Source of the DNA: Phoronis australis
Taxonomy: Eukaryota; Phoronida; Phoronidae
Assembly (NCBI GenBank): GCA_002633005.1
Contig: NMRA01000039.1
Span: forward strand, 1,221,471-1,285,470
Reading direction: 5' to 3'
Length of the DNA: 64,000 bases
Part shown: piece after piece, positions 21,478 to 34,700 of the stretch
Layout of the letters: each line of letters opens with the position of its first letter
How positions within the stretch are numbered: position 1 is the first letter of the stretch
Notes under the pieces: model-generated
Databases searched by the model: none
What the model was told of the DNA's origin: nothing
What the model saw: the letters and a program-made list of their open reading frames with translations, nothing else
Translations under genes and position numbers: made by a program

Positions 21478-23466
21478 TCATGCCTTGTTCTGGTTTTTGG
21501 GGTCATCAGGTGCCGTTGCATGTTGATACAGTTCGTACAGTTGACCTATTTGTTCATCCTTGAGCGATTCAATCTCCGCCTCGGATAATTGGCGACCCAG
21601 GTCTTGTTTTGCGACTCTTCTGCTCATCTGTTTAGCCAGGGTGAGATAGTAATTCTAAAACATAAATATATAGACACTGAGGTTGGACAATAGTGAATTA
21701 TATCAAATAAACACAGAAAAATCAGGAGCCCCAACTGGGAATCGAACCACAAGTCTCTAGATTGCTGGTCTAATGCTCTTACCACTGAGCTACTGAGAAC
21801 CCGATATCTGTGTAAGTACTGTTACATTAAATTTCACAAAGATCATCTAAGCTCTCAGGGGCGGATCCAGGATTTTGAGTTGGGGGGGGGGGGGNNNTTA
21901 GCCAGGATTTTGCCTGTCAGACATTTGCACTCCTGAACAGCCAAATGGAATCTGGGAGAATTTGAGGGGCATGGCCCCCTTGGCCCCCCCTCTAAATCCG
22001 CCACTAGCTCTATGTACAAATCTGGTATTGACATCCTCCTAACATTCAAATGGCAAACATATCTTGATCCCTGAGTTCAAATAAAGCTAACTGTACAATG
22101 TGAACATCACTATTTGACCTAAAACAACCACTGCAAATAAATTAATCCTGCACTGCCGTCAGTAATAGTCACTGACAAACACAAGGGTCTCGCATTTTGA
22201 GAACCAATTTTGCCAATTAAAAAGTGGACATCAAACTGGTTCTCAAAATCTGAGACCCCGGTGTGAACTGTTGGTCTGTTGTCAGTCATGAATTATGACT
22301 GCTGTCTACTAGTTGTTACTTTGTAATGCACAAAAGAGTTCAAGGTTATGGACCCTAGAAAAATGTCCAAATTTGATCAAGTTTGGAACATCATATCTCA
22401 GAAACAGCCAATCAAATTCATATAAAACTTTCAAATACTGTGCTTTATGCACTGGTCTCCAAACACTCTTCGTTGTTTTTAAAATGTTCCACTTTTGCAT
22501 GAGGATCCGAAATACATTGTGGTGAGCGGGGGAGCTCAAATTGCCAGGGACCACGGCCTGATTGGCATGGCTATGTAAAAATCAAAAACTTCTTCACATC
22601 TAAAAGGCAATTGCTGCTCTCTGTAGAGTTGTACAGTAAACCTCAGCAATTCTTCACGCACTTAGAGCACAATATGGCTGACAAGTGAAATTTTATTTTG
22701 TCACATTTTCCCACAGAAATAAAGACTAAAAATTTTACGTGATGATTAGCACGCTGTGTTTCTTAGTCACAGGTATGGGTTGGTACATGGTAAATGTCAT
22801 AGAACAAAGGCCCCCATGGAAAGGAGTGAGAACTGATGGGGCTACCCTAATTGAAAATATTACAATAATAAATAAATAAATATTTGGTAATGCTCCTATT
22901 ATTTGCAGCACAGTAGTCACCCTTTGAAAAAATGTCAATTTTTGCAAACCTTTTAGTGCTAAATATGTGGAGAATTACCTCAAGTCAGAAGCGCACAAGT
23001 TAGAGTTTAAAGGTCAAAGCAGTGCTAATTACTTCATGGAAAAATCAAAAAACTTCTAATTAGTGGTGGTGAACCTTTCTGTAGAAGCAAGCAACAAACT
23101 CAGTTCATAGTTTTATCACGCGCAATTAGGAATGCAAACCCAAACAGAAGATGGCACTGGATGAACTCTGAATTGGACTAAGTTGGGCAATACAATCGCT
23201 CCAGTTAATGTACTCAGATAAAATCATTCCGTTCAGTTGACTCTGACATGTCTGAGGTCTACAGTACAACATTCATCCGCTCTCCTTACAGTCCATTCTT
23301 CAAGGAAATGACCAGCCTCTGCTGGAGGTATGTCCTTGTGTCGTCTGAATTCGGCCTTGACATAGTCGTCGCCAAGTGCACGGCACTCTACTGGAAGTCC
23401 CCGATGTACTTTTAAAATGCCTTTGTAGAGCATCAGTACCATGCGAGCGTGATCAGTTCTTGGCAT
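21478..23466 (-). CDS. SDHAF3: SDHAF3 (ACN9), succinate dehydrogenase assembly factor 3
   Basis: LYR-family mitochondrial matrix chaperone that helps mature the iron-sulfur subunit of complex II. Two coding exons: 23466-23290 (start in CACCATGCC, 59 codons) and 21654-21478 (58 codons plus stop), joined in phase 0 with donor GTAAGG and acceptor TTTTAG; total 117 aa against about 125 in human. Residues ARMVLMLYKGILKVHRGLP form the LYR motif (as LYK, as in the human protein from memory). GDDYVKAEFRRHK and AGHFLEEW follow. The second exon gives KDEQIGQLYELYQHAT, the most conserved C-terminal block. An upstream in-frame ATG at 23505 would add 13 residues with no counterpart in the family, so the inner start is chosen. 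A TTTTGTAG acceptor just before suggests a non-coding first exon further upstream. Convergent with TMEM163. Confidence 0.94.
21726..21802 (-). repeat. tRNA-like sequence (tRNA pseudogene or SINE head)
   Basis: On the minus strand it has a good A box (TAGCTCAGTGGTAAGAGC), a CCAGCAA seven-base loop on a 5-bp stem and a B box (GGTTCGATTCC). However, U33 is replaced by C, the T-stem is mispaired, the spacing before the D-arm is 3 nt too long and the acceptor pairs mostly by wobble. It is unlikely to be a working tRNA-Ala(AGC). It lies in the SDHAF3 intron. Confidence 0.6.
21858..22005 (-). repeat. Family A element, copy 3
   Basis: Reads GGGGCGGATCCAGGATTTTG to TCTAAATCCGCCACT. A G run with three unresolved bases interrupts the left part. 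It lies in the SDHAF3 intron. Confidence 0.85.
22168..22292. repeat. Foldback with 26-bp inner arms
   Basis: GGGTCTCGCATTTTGAGAACC pairs with the reverse complement of GGTTCTCAAAATCTGAGACCC with two mismatches around a loop of about 24 nt. An outer ACTGACAAAC / GTTGTCAGT pair suggests a complete element of about 125 bp. It lies in the SDHAF3 intron. Confidence 0.65.
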
Positions 23467-24160
23467 GGTGCTAAACCAGAAGGTACTGTTGTCACAGCGA
23501 GTCACATCTGCACTACAAAAAGAGATATGAATAAAATTGAAATTGCCAGAGAGAAGATGGGCCTCATTTCAATAAAAAAGAATAAGCTGTGGACATAATT
23601 TTTATAATTTCAATCACAAAGTTGACACTGGATAGCACAGGTTACCTACACTTAGATTTTGGGCTTAGTCCTGTGCAACTTTTTTCTTAAGATTAAGAAG
23701 GAAACAATGATCTGAGACTGCAATACCTTAGTCGCAGATCCACATTTTTACCACGGCTTGAAGCTTAACCACCTATGGGGGGCCCCTTACAACCAGGAAA
23801 GTCCCAGGAAAAGCTGCATAATTAATCTAGGCTGTCAAATCACCCCTTAATCGCCTCCCAAGTAGGTCAATGACACTTATAGCTAGTGCCAATATCTTTA
23901 TGAAACTGGTTTCAAACCACACATACACTGCAACCCACAATGATATGGAGACATTACTGAGGAGGTGGGGCCTCTATTTTGTGGAGAGGAGCTGTGCGAA
24001 ATGTTAGCAATGATATGGTTAATTTTATGGGAATTCCAGCAATGAGGCCGTTCGGGTACTGACGCCTGTAAGCTTTTTAGGCTTCTTTAGCTTATAGTAA
24101 ATCTGTCAATATCATGGTGTAAAATAAAGAGTCTTCTCTTGATCAGTCACTTTAGTAGTT

Positions 24161-24240
24161 GCACTTTGGGAGGCTAGTTCAGATGCTGGACTATTGTGCC
24201 AGAGACCCCTATTTGATCCCCGAAAGGCAGAACCAAGAAC
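24161..24240 (+). repeat. Weak tRNA-like or SINE-like sequence
   Basis: GGCTAGTTCAGATGCTGG resembles an A box and TTTGATCCCC a B box at tRNA-like spacing, but no stem is clean. No target-site duplication seen. Confidence 0.3.
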
Positions 24241-24939
24241 CAGTATGTAGTCCTCAGTTTTTCATGGGCATCTTAAAACAAATATCAACCATCTGATCAA
24301 ATAGAAGATGTCAGTATTGGAGATCAATGACCTCTGTTATGTACGATGTAAACAAGAGAAAACTGGAGGGCAATAATAATCTCCCGGACATTTTAATTGT
24401 CGAGTGTCAGCTGGCTAGCGTCAAAATTATACAGCTAGCGTTGCTCTTCACAGACCCTACACAGAGACAGACACTAGTCGCACTTTCCAAACGGTCTCGT
24501 CCGGGAATGTGTAGTCGTCCCTCGCGTCGTAGCATTGCACGCTTTCTAGATCTCAGTATGAGCGTTCACGCTTTTCTCAACCATTTCTTACCATTAAATT
24601 GGCTCAATAATTATGGAAGGGCGACATCAACAACAACAACCACAGCTGTAGAACTTCTACGTTATACATAAAACCGGAAGCAGCTGTTCGACTAGTGACG
24701 TCTATCGGGTGGCGGCTTTCTCTGCTGTGCGTGAACTTGGAATCCTGCTTGATCCCAAGATCGCATATGCGTGAACTTGGAATTAGATTATCAGGTAACT
24801 TATGTCAAATAATCGGAGAAATATGTGCATAGTTAAATCGATCGTTTGGTGAATAAGGTCGCCACTAGTTCGTACATTTGTAGTTCATAGTGTTTTTACA
24901 TATTTCCGCTCCTCTTGAGAAATCACTGATGTATCTCTT

Positions 24940-25183
24940 CATGCGCGCACCCAGCATAAAAAATAGGGGAGGGGGGGAGGCTCGAATTTTTGAGAAGGTG
25001 GATCTTTTACTAAAAACGGGTTACGTCTAGGCCTATGAATTGTACCGCAGTTCGCCGAATCCTGCCTTTTTAGTGGACTTTTATATCGTGTTCTACCTTT
25101 TCGGACTTTTTGTTTCTCCGTCTGTGGCGAACCATTTTGCCCCCTTCGCCAAATGGGGGGGGGGAGGGGGCTGGGTGCGCTCG
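24940..25183 (+). repeat. Family B foldback element, full copy 1
   Basis: 244 bp from CATGCGCGCACCCAGC to GCTGGGTGCGCTCG, so the termini are inverted repeats of about 14 bp. The interior has GGCTCGAATTTTTGAGAA on one side and TTCGCCAAATGGGGGG on the other. The copy at 58039-58298 is the same element in the opposite orientation. Confidence 0.8.
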
Positions 25184-26161
25184 GTCAGCGATGTGTCGTC
25201 TCGCCTCCGGAAGCCTACCCAGGTCAATCTATTTTTTCTCAGTTCGTGTGGACTAATCCGATATTTCCTATAGCGCGCGTGATCTTTACCAGTCTGCCAG
25301 TCTGTAGTATATGTAACATGATGTAACTTAAAATAGGTCCATTGCAATTATCCAACACATATTGCTTGCCGTATCATGTATTTGCAGATATGGTTGGTAT
25401 TCTCTCCATGCCTTCCTCCCTCCATCCTCAGTCCCCCCCCCCNNNNNNNNNNNNNNNNNCGGCCTCGGCACAGTGAAGGTTCGCCAAGAATCGGTAGCCC
25501 AGGTTAGTGTTGAAAGGCCCAAAACATACTGTGTATCCCATTCAAAATTCACCGCCTATTACAAGCATAGCTGACTTGATTCGGCGGTTACCCTATAAAT
25601 AGACAAGTAATACTGAAAGAGCATTTACTGTTAAAGCATTGATTTGAAACTCGCGAAGCCAAGACTAAACGATAACTAAGGTCACGGGCCAAAATGACTA
25701 ACAGCAACTTCTTTACCAGTCCAAAATCGCTCAATTCTATTCCAAATAAGGAACTAATTGAGACCAAAGGTAAGTTCAGTGATCTAATTCCTGAACTAAT
25801 CACCCTCAAGGGACTCCACCGTATTTGATGCCACCCACGACCCAGTCCAAACTTAGTTGAAACACGACAATGCAATTAAACTGAAAGATTTACATTTTGA
25901 TTTTTAAACATATATTCAAGAAATCTTTTGACCTACGTCTAACCTTTTTATGTATCGCCTAGTAAACCATCACAAAAAGTATAGTCGTGAACCTTGATTT
26001 ACACTGTCCTTAGCACCTAATCAGGGATTTGAAACCTGTGACAGGTTTACATCAAAAGATTTGAAGTTCACTAAAACCGTCACACTGACCATATTGTTAA
26101 CTAAGACTTTAAAGAAACAAGCAAATGCTCCTTTGAACCATTGTTTAGATACAAGGCACAC

Positions 26162-26220
26162 AAAAGTGCTTGTCACGGCGAGTCATTCTATCCACTGAGC
26201 ATGATCTCACGGAATGGTGA
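26162..26220 (+). repeat. Family G repeat fragment
   Basis: TGCTTGTCACGGCGAGTCATT and GAGCATGATCTCACGGAAT match the end of the copies at 4554 and 47161. Confidence 0.5.
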
Positions 26221-27932
26221 AGTGTAAACTCGTCTCATCCGAATAAAAAAGAATTTGAGACAAATTATACATCGACAAGGACTGATTGACGCGAGTTTAT
26301 GGCCACTTTCATAGTAAAACAACAGAATTGTTTCCACTTCGGCAGGTATGCCGCAAATATAAAATGACTGCGCGTGCACCAGTCAAACCATTACAAAATT
26401 AAAGATGCATAGACTCGTTAAATTGTGAATATGCAAATGAAGTACTAATTTACAAACAACCTCGGGTCCTCTAGCGTGCCGGAAACCATCCGAGAACCAG
26501 TTACCATTACAATTTCGCGAAAGTCTCATTTTCGAGACTAGTTTTATGTAAATCAAAGCCGGTCTCTGTGTAAATGAGCATGTTAATATTTCATTGTTAC
26601 TCTAATGAAACAAAGCACAGTTTTTATTATTTATTTATTTCACTATGAAATAACGATTGCGTAATATTTGAAATTATTAGTTTTTTATATGTTAATATTT
26701 TAAGTGTATCAGTTGTAGTGTTTTTTAAAACCTCAATTTATTTACTTTTTTCTGATTATACTTATACTCACAGTTCTCCAGGAAGTCACTAGGTGGCGCT
26801 TGCTATATATTTGAATATTCACGGTTTTAATGAGGCATAGCTATTTTAATAGACATACATTTCAGGTAACTTTACGTACACAAAAATGTTTTTGATATGA
26901 GTTTGTGTTCGTTATTGTGTGATAATGACACCCCTAGCCAGTCTCAGATTAAGGTCTCTCGGCATTCCCAAGTCCGAGAGCCCCGGTCATTTGAGTAGCC
27001 TCACTCGGTCGCAACCCCTATTGCCGAATGTTACCAAATTAAAAAGGCAGAACCACTGTGACTGCGAGGTGGAGTTTCACTACATCGAAGGACGTGATCA
27101 ACAGTGATCTATGAATTATTCACGTAGTAGGTTTACATTTGCAAGTTTAATTCCAGCTTTAATTCTAACAACTGCCAAATATTAAAAAATGCGGCACATA
27201 CGCCCCTAATGATATCATGCATGTAAACAAGAACCATGTGAAAGAACGCACGTTTGCGAAGCCATTATCATGCTTCGTCATCGAAGAGCAAAATGGAAAA
27301 GAAATTATGTGAGAAATTTCTGAATGTGGTTTGCACACGCAAAATCACGAAACAAGCGCGTGATGTTTAATTGTTCATTCTGAAACGCAAAAGGTTAGTC
27401 ATTGTTTTTGAGAAATTAAAGAAGAGTGCAAACCGTTATCGAAAAATAAGGTAAAACTAATTCTTGATTGATTTTACATTTTATCTTGATGTTTTTCATA
27501 CTGAAATGAAACGAAGCTCAGTTTTTCTATTCATTTTAATACTTATTGCCAAATTTAAGTTTTGTAGATTTGTACTTCCATAAATGAGAAACTAAAGCCT
27601 GTAATCTTTTCTAAGTTTATTTTATATCCGATTCAGGAGTTCAAACAATGAAGAATAATAGAGACGATTGCTTCCGATCAAAATAACAAAAACATGTACA
27701 AGGAAAGCAACAAAGAAATACGAACAAATAGATGACATAATTCATAATTTATACAGTTACAGTTACATCTGGTACGAGGCCACGTTTCATCGGAAGGCAT
27801 ATGTACAAAAGGACAATGTTGCAGGCATTATAATTACTTCACTCACAGATTTTCAAAATGTTTCGAAGGGCTTTTCAAATTCAGGAAGGCAGGAGGCCGC
27901 TGACTGTGCTTAGGCTGTACTGGAATTACTCC

Positions 27933-28035
27933 GCCGGTTCAGCCAGGTTAATCGGCACATGATTGGTTTTTAAGTCGGAAGCCGTAACTGATAACCAATC
28001 AGATACGTCGTAGTCTGTTGTCCCGGCTGAACGGG
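27933..28035. repeat. 103-bp imperfect foldback
   Basis: CCGGTTCAGCC near the left end pairs with GGCTGAACGGG at the right. Inside, GATTGGTTTTTA faces ATAACCAATC. It lies about 700 bp upstream of the gene starting at 28723. The CCAAT boxes formed by the inner arm could also be promoter elements. Confidence 0.5.
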
Positions 28036-28722
28036 TAAATTGAATCATGTGTAGCCTTTAGTTATGTTGCCACAGTAAGATTTGTGGGAAACAGTTTGCT
28101 CTGAGTGAAATAGGAAAATACAGATATGTGAACTCGAACTCGAATTCCAACTTATCTTTGATATTTTCTGTTCTACATCTACTCCAGTAGGAATTGAAAT
28201 TGTACTTTAATTTTGGTCTCGAGTACATTGTGATTTGCACAGGGCCCTGTTGCATGAAAGTTTTACGCTGGATAGCAACAATGACGTCGCATTATCACAC
28301 GTCACGTTACTATTATTGAAGGATGCGCGTATAAGTTTTGAAGTTTCGTACAACCGACCTCAAATGAGTTTATAATCCAAGTTCGCACTTGATGGCCCTA
28401 GAATAAAAACTACAAGTTCGAGAATTTGAACTCGACCGCTAACGTAGGTAATGTACTGATTGATTTCGAGCTTAGAAAATAGATTTTGGACCTTAGAGTC
28501 TTTACTTTGAAAAGGGTTTTACTTTGAAAAGGTCACTTTACCTTTTCCATATCGTGGAGCTGCATGAATGTAAACCTTCTTTTTCGCCTTTTTCTAGCTT
28601 CAGTCCCATAGTCAACCACGTTGGAGATTGTGTAGGATTTTTGGTAGCATCCATCAACAGCACTTTAAGCCTTTCACCACCTTGCGTTCGCAGCTCAATT
28701 TCTAGTTTCTGCGGTTTAGACA

Positions 28723-31700
28723 ATGACGACATCTACAGTTTCTCCGAACTGGTTCGAGAGCCACGAAAATGCTAGTTTAATATCGATTGAAAATATGGAC
28801 GAGCTGGAACATGATATTCAGGAATTGGTTAGCAAAGTCATTCGAAATGTCACTATTGAGTGCGCGCGCCATTTTGAAAATGCGTCGAAGACTCTCGATT
28901 CGAACAGTGGCGATTTTTACGTTCAAGAAAAAGGCGACTGGCAGCACAGAGCGGTTACACGTGACGATATATTTTTGGGATGCGACCCTGAGCAGTCGTT
29001 TGAGTCAGGAGACCATTTGCAGACGAAAAGCGAACCATGCACGCCGTCAGAAAGTAAACGTAAACAAAAGAAAGACCTCAACAAGAGTACATCGGTTTTA
29101 CCCGACTATCAGCCGTCATCCTCTAAAGCAGGAAATGGTCGCACAGATTGCTCAAACAGTATTTCGGAGTCGAGCATCGAAAGCGCGCGAGCTCGCCACT
29201 ACGTTCGCATAAGCCCACGCCGTAAAGACCAGTCAACGCCAACTTCCCCAAGAAGCACTGCCCACGTTGAAGAAGGGGTCGCCGAAATCAGTAGATTGAT
29301 GCAGAACGCTGCTAGTTTCGGGTTTACGAGAGGCCAAGCGCAAGAGAGTGTACCGTCAACGTCTGAGATACCGAGCTACATTCGCCTTCACGATTTGCCA
29401 CGGGAGGAGAAGCTGAAACAATTCTCCAAAGACTATTACATATTTCCTATTGGTGAGAAGTTTTCTTCTTTTGGAAAACCACCAGAAATACGACAAAAAA
29501 ATTTAAACGAGTTTTGACTTGTAGACGTGCAACTTTTGATTCTCGAATACAGGTAGGTAGCGGCATGTACACAATTCAACATTCAACGCGAAGTGCTAAA
29601 ACAGTGCTTTGACAATATCTGAGGTTCGTTACACAACTGTATATTTTTTACCGTGTACAACCAACTGCCTCGCACTCCCAACGCCCTACTCCTTCTATAA
29701 CTCTTCACCAGTGCCTTTGCAAGTCACTTTGTCAATCTTGGAATTGTTGTTTGTCGGGCTGTACATTTTATTGAAAGTATTCTAAACTCTCTTTTTGTGA
29801 TTTCAGCCAACCCTCTTTGTATATTTCGCTCACCTGAGTGATGGGAGCAATATTCAGCTACCAGCACTTACTCACAGTTTCATAAAATGGATGATGTGTT
29901 TTTAGTGGCTGGTCTTTCCCCATAGTTGTCGTGAAACTTGCCTAAAGCGTCAGTCACACTTTCCAGTTTTGCATTTTGCAATGAGTTTCCAAGTCTGTTC
30001 TGAGCTTTGAGGGTTGTCTATGGTAACATAGCATTATTTTATTTGGGGAGTTAGATGAGGAAGTCTTTGTTGATGTCTGTTAGTTTAGGCTAAAATAAGA
30101 TTCATTATCCTTTTAACATGAGCTGTTGCCGACAGAAAATGTTTGCGACATAGACTTTACAGTACAGAGTTCGACTTTGTCTCTTTTACCATAATTTTCC
30201 CGCAGCTACTATAAAAGACATGACTCCTTTCATCCGGGATACCGAGCAGTACAGCGGTCGGTTGCCCTACCAGACGACCGAATTGACTTCCGTCCGCGAT
30301 TTGATTGCAGCAGGTGTCAAAACGACAGGTAACTTATCTTATGATTAGACCGAACATAGGCTTCATTAAAGTTTTTGACAGGATAAAGTAAACCGTCAAA
30401 TACATTGCAATTCGATCTGGTGGTGCAGTCTACATATTATGCTAGTAAAAAAAAAAAACAATAAAAAGCGTCGGACGCTAATTTCGACAAAAGTGTGGTC
30501 AAAATTGTTAGGAACGCCGACATACAAGCGCCATAAGTTATAATTCCGACGGAGGCTATGAAATGACGTGCAGTGTACGTTGTTTATAATAAAAATGAAC
30601 CGACGTCGTTGCTTATGTCTACTTGAAGAAGGGGAAATAGATCGAATGCGCAACCCAAAATCCACCTCGCCCGACGTACCGAAGAAACCAAGTGGCAAGC
30701 AGAGAAAAAGCAGAAAAGAGGAGCGGCGGAAACAGTCGAAGAAAGTCGACGGCGACGCGCCGAAGAAAGCCGCGGCGAAAAGTTTGGACGTCTTCGGCGT
30801 GCGAGATCCACGCGGCGAGTACGCGGAGATGTTCATGATTCCTGTCCATAAATATTTGTAAGTGAGATGGTAGACCCAACAGCACACAGTAGCTGCTATG
30901 ATACAGCTTTCACATGCTGTCCGATGAGAAGTCTATATGACGTGAAAGCTCGTCAAACGTCTGATCAGCCTTGTACTTTATTCTCCGCCCTTAATCCGAT
31001 GGTATTGTTGCCTTCTTAATACCGTTAGAAGGCTACATTCCAACGTCATAATCTGTGGTTAGGCTATCTTCCTCCATGATCATTGCACGTAATTGGTCAG
31101 AATGTTAATAAAATGCTGTGCTAATTAGTCATGACTACAGATAGGTGGCCAATGAAAACGTCCTTTCTAAGCGGCTGGTCTGCTTTCTGGTCAGAATTTC
31201 AGTTCTGCCTTCTCGTTAAATTTCAAACTGTGAAGGCGGTGTTAGTACCACTAATCATGATCTCTTCAGTTTAGGTAAAGAATGGCAACGTGCAACCATG
31301 TCGAGCATAGGTGCTGGAAATTAGTTTTTGTTGTTTGAGAGCAGCATTTACGGCCCACAGGCTTGAACGGATACGATGCTTTTTTAACAGGTCTCATAAA
31401 TTTTGTTTCCTATATTTGTCATCGGTGAAGAGTGTAGGAAATTGAATATTGGATAAGAAATGTCCATAGTCAACCAAAAAGTACATTTATGGATTACTGC
31501 CTCAAAAATGACGTCACACCCAGGAATCTACTCATTCCGCTTCATGAAGTGATTTTAACGCAAATTATGAGCTCAGTCAGTCGAAACTTAAGCTCAAATA
31601 ATGCTCATTCAACAAAACTAGAAATATTTTAAAACTTAACGAAATCTAACATGACTAGTTTGCACCACCACCAAAAAAATGACTGCCGTAGTGAGTGATA

Positions 31701-34700
31701 CCTGACTTTACCGGCATTATGAATACTCACTCAACTAACACCATGTCTAATGAGGCTCCGCCGAATGCCCGACCACTTCCTAAACTCATGCGGTTGTATT
31801 TTCATCCCAGGACCGTTCTGTCAGAACACATGTCCACGTACAAGAAGGATTTGCACAACTTCTACAACGCTCAAATGGAGAACCTCGAGACGTCGAATCT
31901 AAATTACCTGAAAGAATTTCTCAAGAAAAGCAGTGAGTGCGTTAATAAATTGAAGTCTAGACAGATCCCCCTACTGTGCTGCCTCCTCTCGGCGAGACTC
32001 GCATGCATAATTTATGTAGTGTGTTAGGCTCGACCGCAACAAAATGTGGTTATCTCTAACCCGGGATGGGGTGTAGGGTTAACGTAACCGACCTCATTAC
32101 CAACGGTCACACTACGCCATTCAAATACATTTTAAAATGCTAAGTTCTTTAATCCATGAAACCACATATATTTAGAACCACTGGTGAGCACAGAAACAAG
32201 TCACGGGTCAAAAATGATGGTCGAACGTTTGCAGTCGCTAGTCTTTTCTAAAAAGTATCATTTTACGGATATAATGATAACTTTCGTAGTACAATAATAT
32301 CGAAGCGTCATTTGTTTGCTGCACCCTAACGTCGTTTTTGTTTTCCATTTCTTGCTTCTGATTTGACCAAAAACTAACATTAACTGTAACTTCCGAAACA
32401 TGACTTCCACAGGAAACTTGCAAAATCATGTTCATTAACCGAGGTCGAATCTTTGTAGTCGAAAACGAACTCGAAATTATTTTCGGCATTTTCCGTTCTG
32501 ATTTTGTGCGAACTCAAGATAAGTGTCTATTAGGCTGTGCTCGAGTACATTATGATTTACGCAGACGAGATTCTAGTCCAAGTTCCGACTTGATGACCTC
32601 TAAATTCGAGCTAGTACAAACTTCAGTAAAAACTTGAGATTTCTAGTTAAGACTTCAATTTCTAATCTCAATGCTGGGGTCATTAAGTGCAAACTAGGAT
32701 TTGATAGTTATTCATGTAGGCCATTATGTAGGCCTACTCGAGCATAGAATAGACACTTATCTTGAATTCACTAAGAAGTAGAATAGAAAACGCCAAAAAT
32801 AATTTGAAGTTAGATTACGACTAAAAAGTTTATCCCGTGGGCCTGGCTAACGTACTTAATTTGCCATCGCCGACAATGTCGTCGATAGAAAATCGTTTCG
32901 TGCGCACTGGTTCACGATAGTTGTCAGAGAATACCAATTATGTTTGTTTAATTCAAAAGCAGACGTCATGTAACGCATTGTCATATCGTCTGCGCGTCAT
33001 GCCGATTATTTGTCATGACTGAAGTCAAAATTATAACAAATGAATACTATGCCAAAGCGGAAAAAGTTCCAGAACAGATATTTTATATGCAATATTTAAA
33101 AACAGGCCGAAACATTATTTTTACTCTGCAGGACCTAAAATAAATACCTCAAAAACAGAATTTTCACTTATGCAAGAATGAAAAACAGTCTAAAACATTA
33201 TTTTCACTCTGCAAAACCAAAACAAAAACAACTTAAGACCAAAATTTATCACGTCAGGACTGAAAATGAAACGCCTCATGACCAAAATTTAAGACGCCAA
33301 GATTTAAAAGTTAATACGTCAGGACCGAAACTTCATCACGCCAGGGCCGAAAAATTTTCGCGACAAAAACCTGTGTGCACGGACTTGAAAAGCGTCTGTA
33401 TTTTGAAGCCACTTAGCCCGAGAACTGAGTTGTCAAAAATGAAGACTTCCGATTTTTTGCGGAATGTTAATTATGAAAGACTTCAAATGAAAGTTCTTAG
33501 GCTAAAAGGCCTAAAAGAAAGTCCCAGGCACGTTTTCATCAGAATGAATAAACAGCTAGTAATTGCAAGTTCATGGCTATAATTTTCGCATTTGTGAAAG
33601 TTATGGCGATATCCGTTGCAAAACGATTTTTAGAATAAACACGATCACATGACTACAAACGTTCAGGTACTATTTCTATGTGTGTAATTTGTTTTTTTTT
33701 TCATCAAATGAAGGATTTAAAAGCGCCTACAAAGCATGTTCTGGTGTAAAAAACATTACATTTCTCCACAAGCCTGAGCGTATTTGCCTTTCCAAAGCAA
33801 CGTCATGGTGTTCTTATCCTTAGTTTGAATTGAAATTGTTTTCATTAAATTCGGGGATTCCCCTGACGACAATACTGCCTTGAGGGCGGAAACTAATCCG
33901 CTGTGACAAGCAAACGTAGTGGACGTGGCCTAGAGCAAAAACGACCTGTCTGTTTTTCAGAAGCCTGGATTTCTAATTTGGGTAAATGATGAGACAGATT
34001 TTATTGCAGTAATTGGCTTAAATTATTAGTGGGTTTTGATCAGAAGGCCCAGGTTTATTGCCCCTTTTTCATGGACAGGTACATAGTATTTTAAAAAAAT
34101 GTCTGAAAATGTGACAGTTGGTAACCAAGGTAGTCGGTTACCTTACACAATCGACTATTTCTTGGACAAGAATATCTGAAGATAAAGTTATCTGGTGGGG
34201 ATTTGAAATACCTACATATACCCTGTCGTATTTTTCGCAGATGAAAAATTTGTCCTCTCCAATGCTCCTTTTTCATTCCTCCCTAATCCCGCCATGTGGC
34301 GTGACTGTTTTCACTCAGGCGGTTGCCGAATGGAAGCGTTATCAAAACAGTGTGTCCCTAGTCACACAGGCGGATCATGCCTTCAGGAGGGATAGAAGGC
34401 AGCAATTTATTGGTTAAAGTTTAAATACATCTTGGGTGTTCCCAGTTTTCTATCCAATGAGGACTGAGACACCAGACTCTGTATTAACTTATTGTTTTTG
34501 AAATTAGTGCCTATTGGGTATTATTTCTGACTTAACCATTTCTTCATGAGCTAATTATCAATTCAAGGAAAAACCAGGAAGCGTGTTAACTTTGTAGTGG
34601 TTGTTGTAGTAACATTTGAAAGGTTATAGGAGATGTTCTTTCATGAAATATTGTGTGTTTGTTTGATTTGAAGACTAGATTGAAGCTGAATTTGAGCTTA

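Larger units (their letters stand above)
23467..28722. other. Intergenic region between divergent SDHAF3 and the 571-aa gene
   Basis: No coding exon recognised. It should contain the SDHAF3 promoter (probably the CG-richer DNA near 24450-24700, by inference) and the start region of the gene at 28723. It holds family B and G repeats, an N gap at 25443-25459 and a foldback at 27933-28035. Confidence 0.5.

Noticed and set aside
21726-21802. Functional tRNA-Ala (AGC)
   Set aside because: U33 is replaced, the T-stem is mispaired and the spacing before the D-arm is wrong, so only a tRNA-derived relic is claimed.
30396-30887. Minus-strand open frames of 163 and 88 codons
   Set aside because: They lie antisense to exon 3 of the 571-aa gene and owe their length to its lysine-rich, TA-poor codons.
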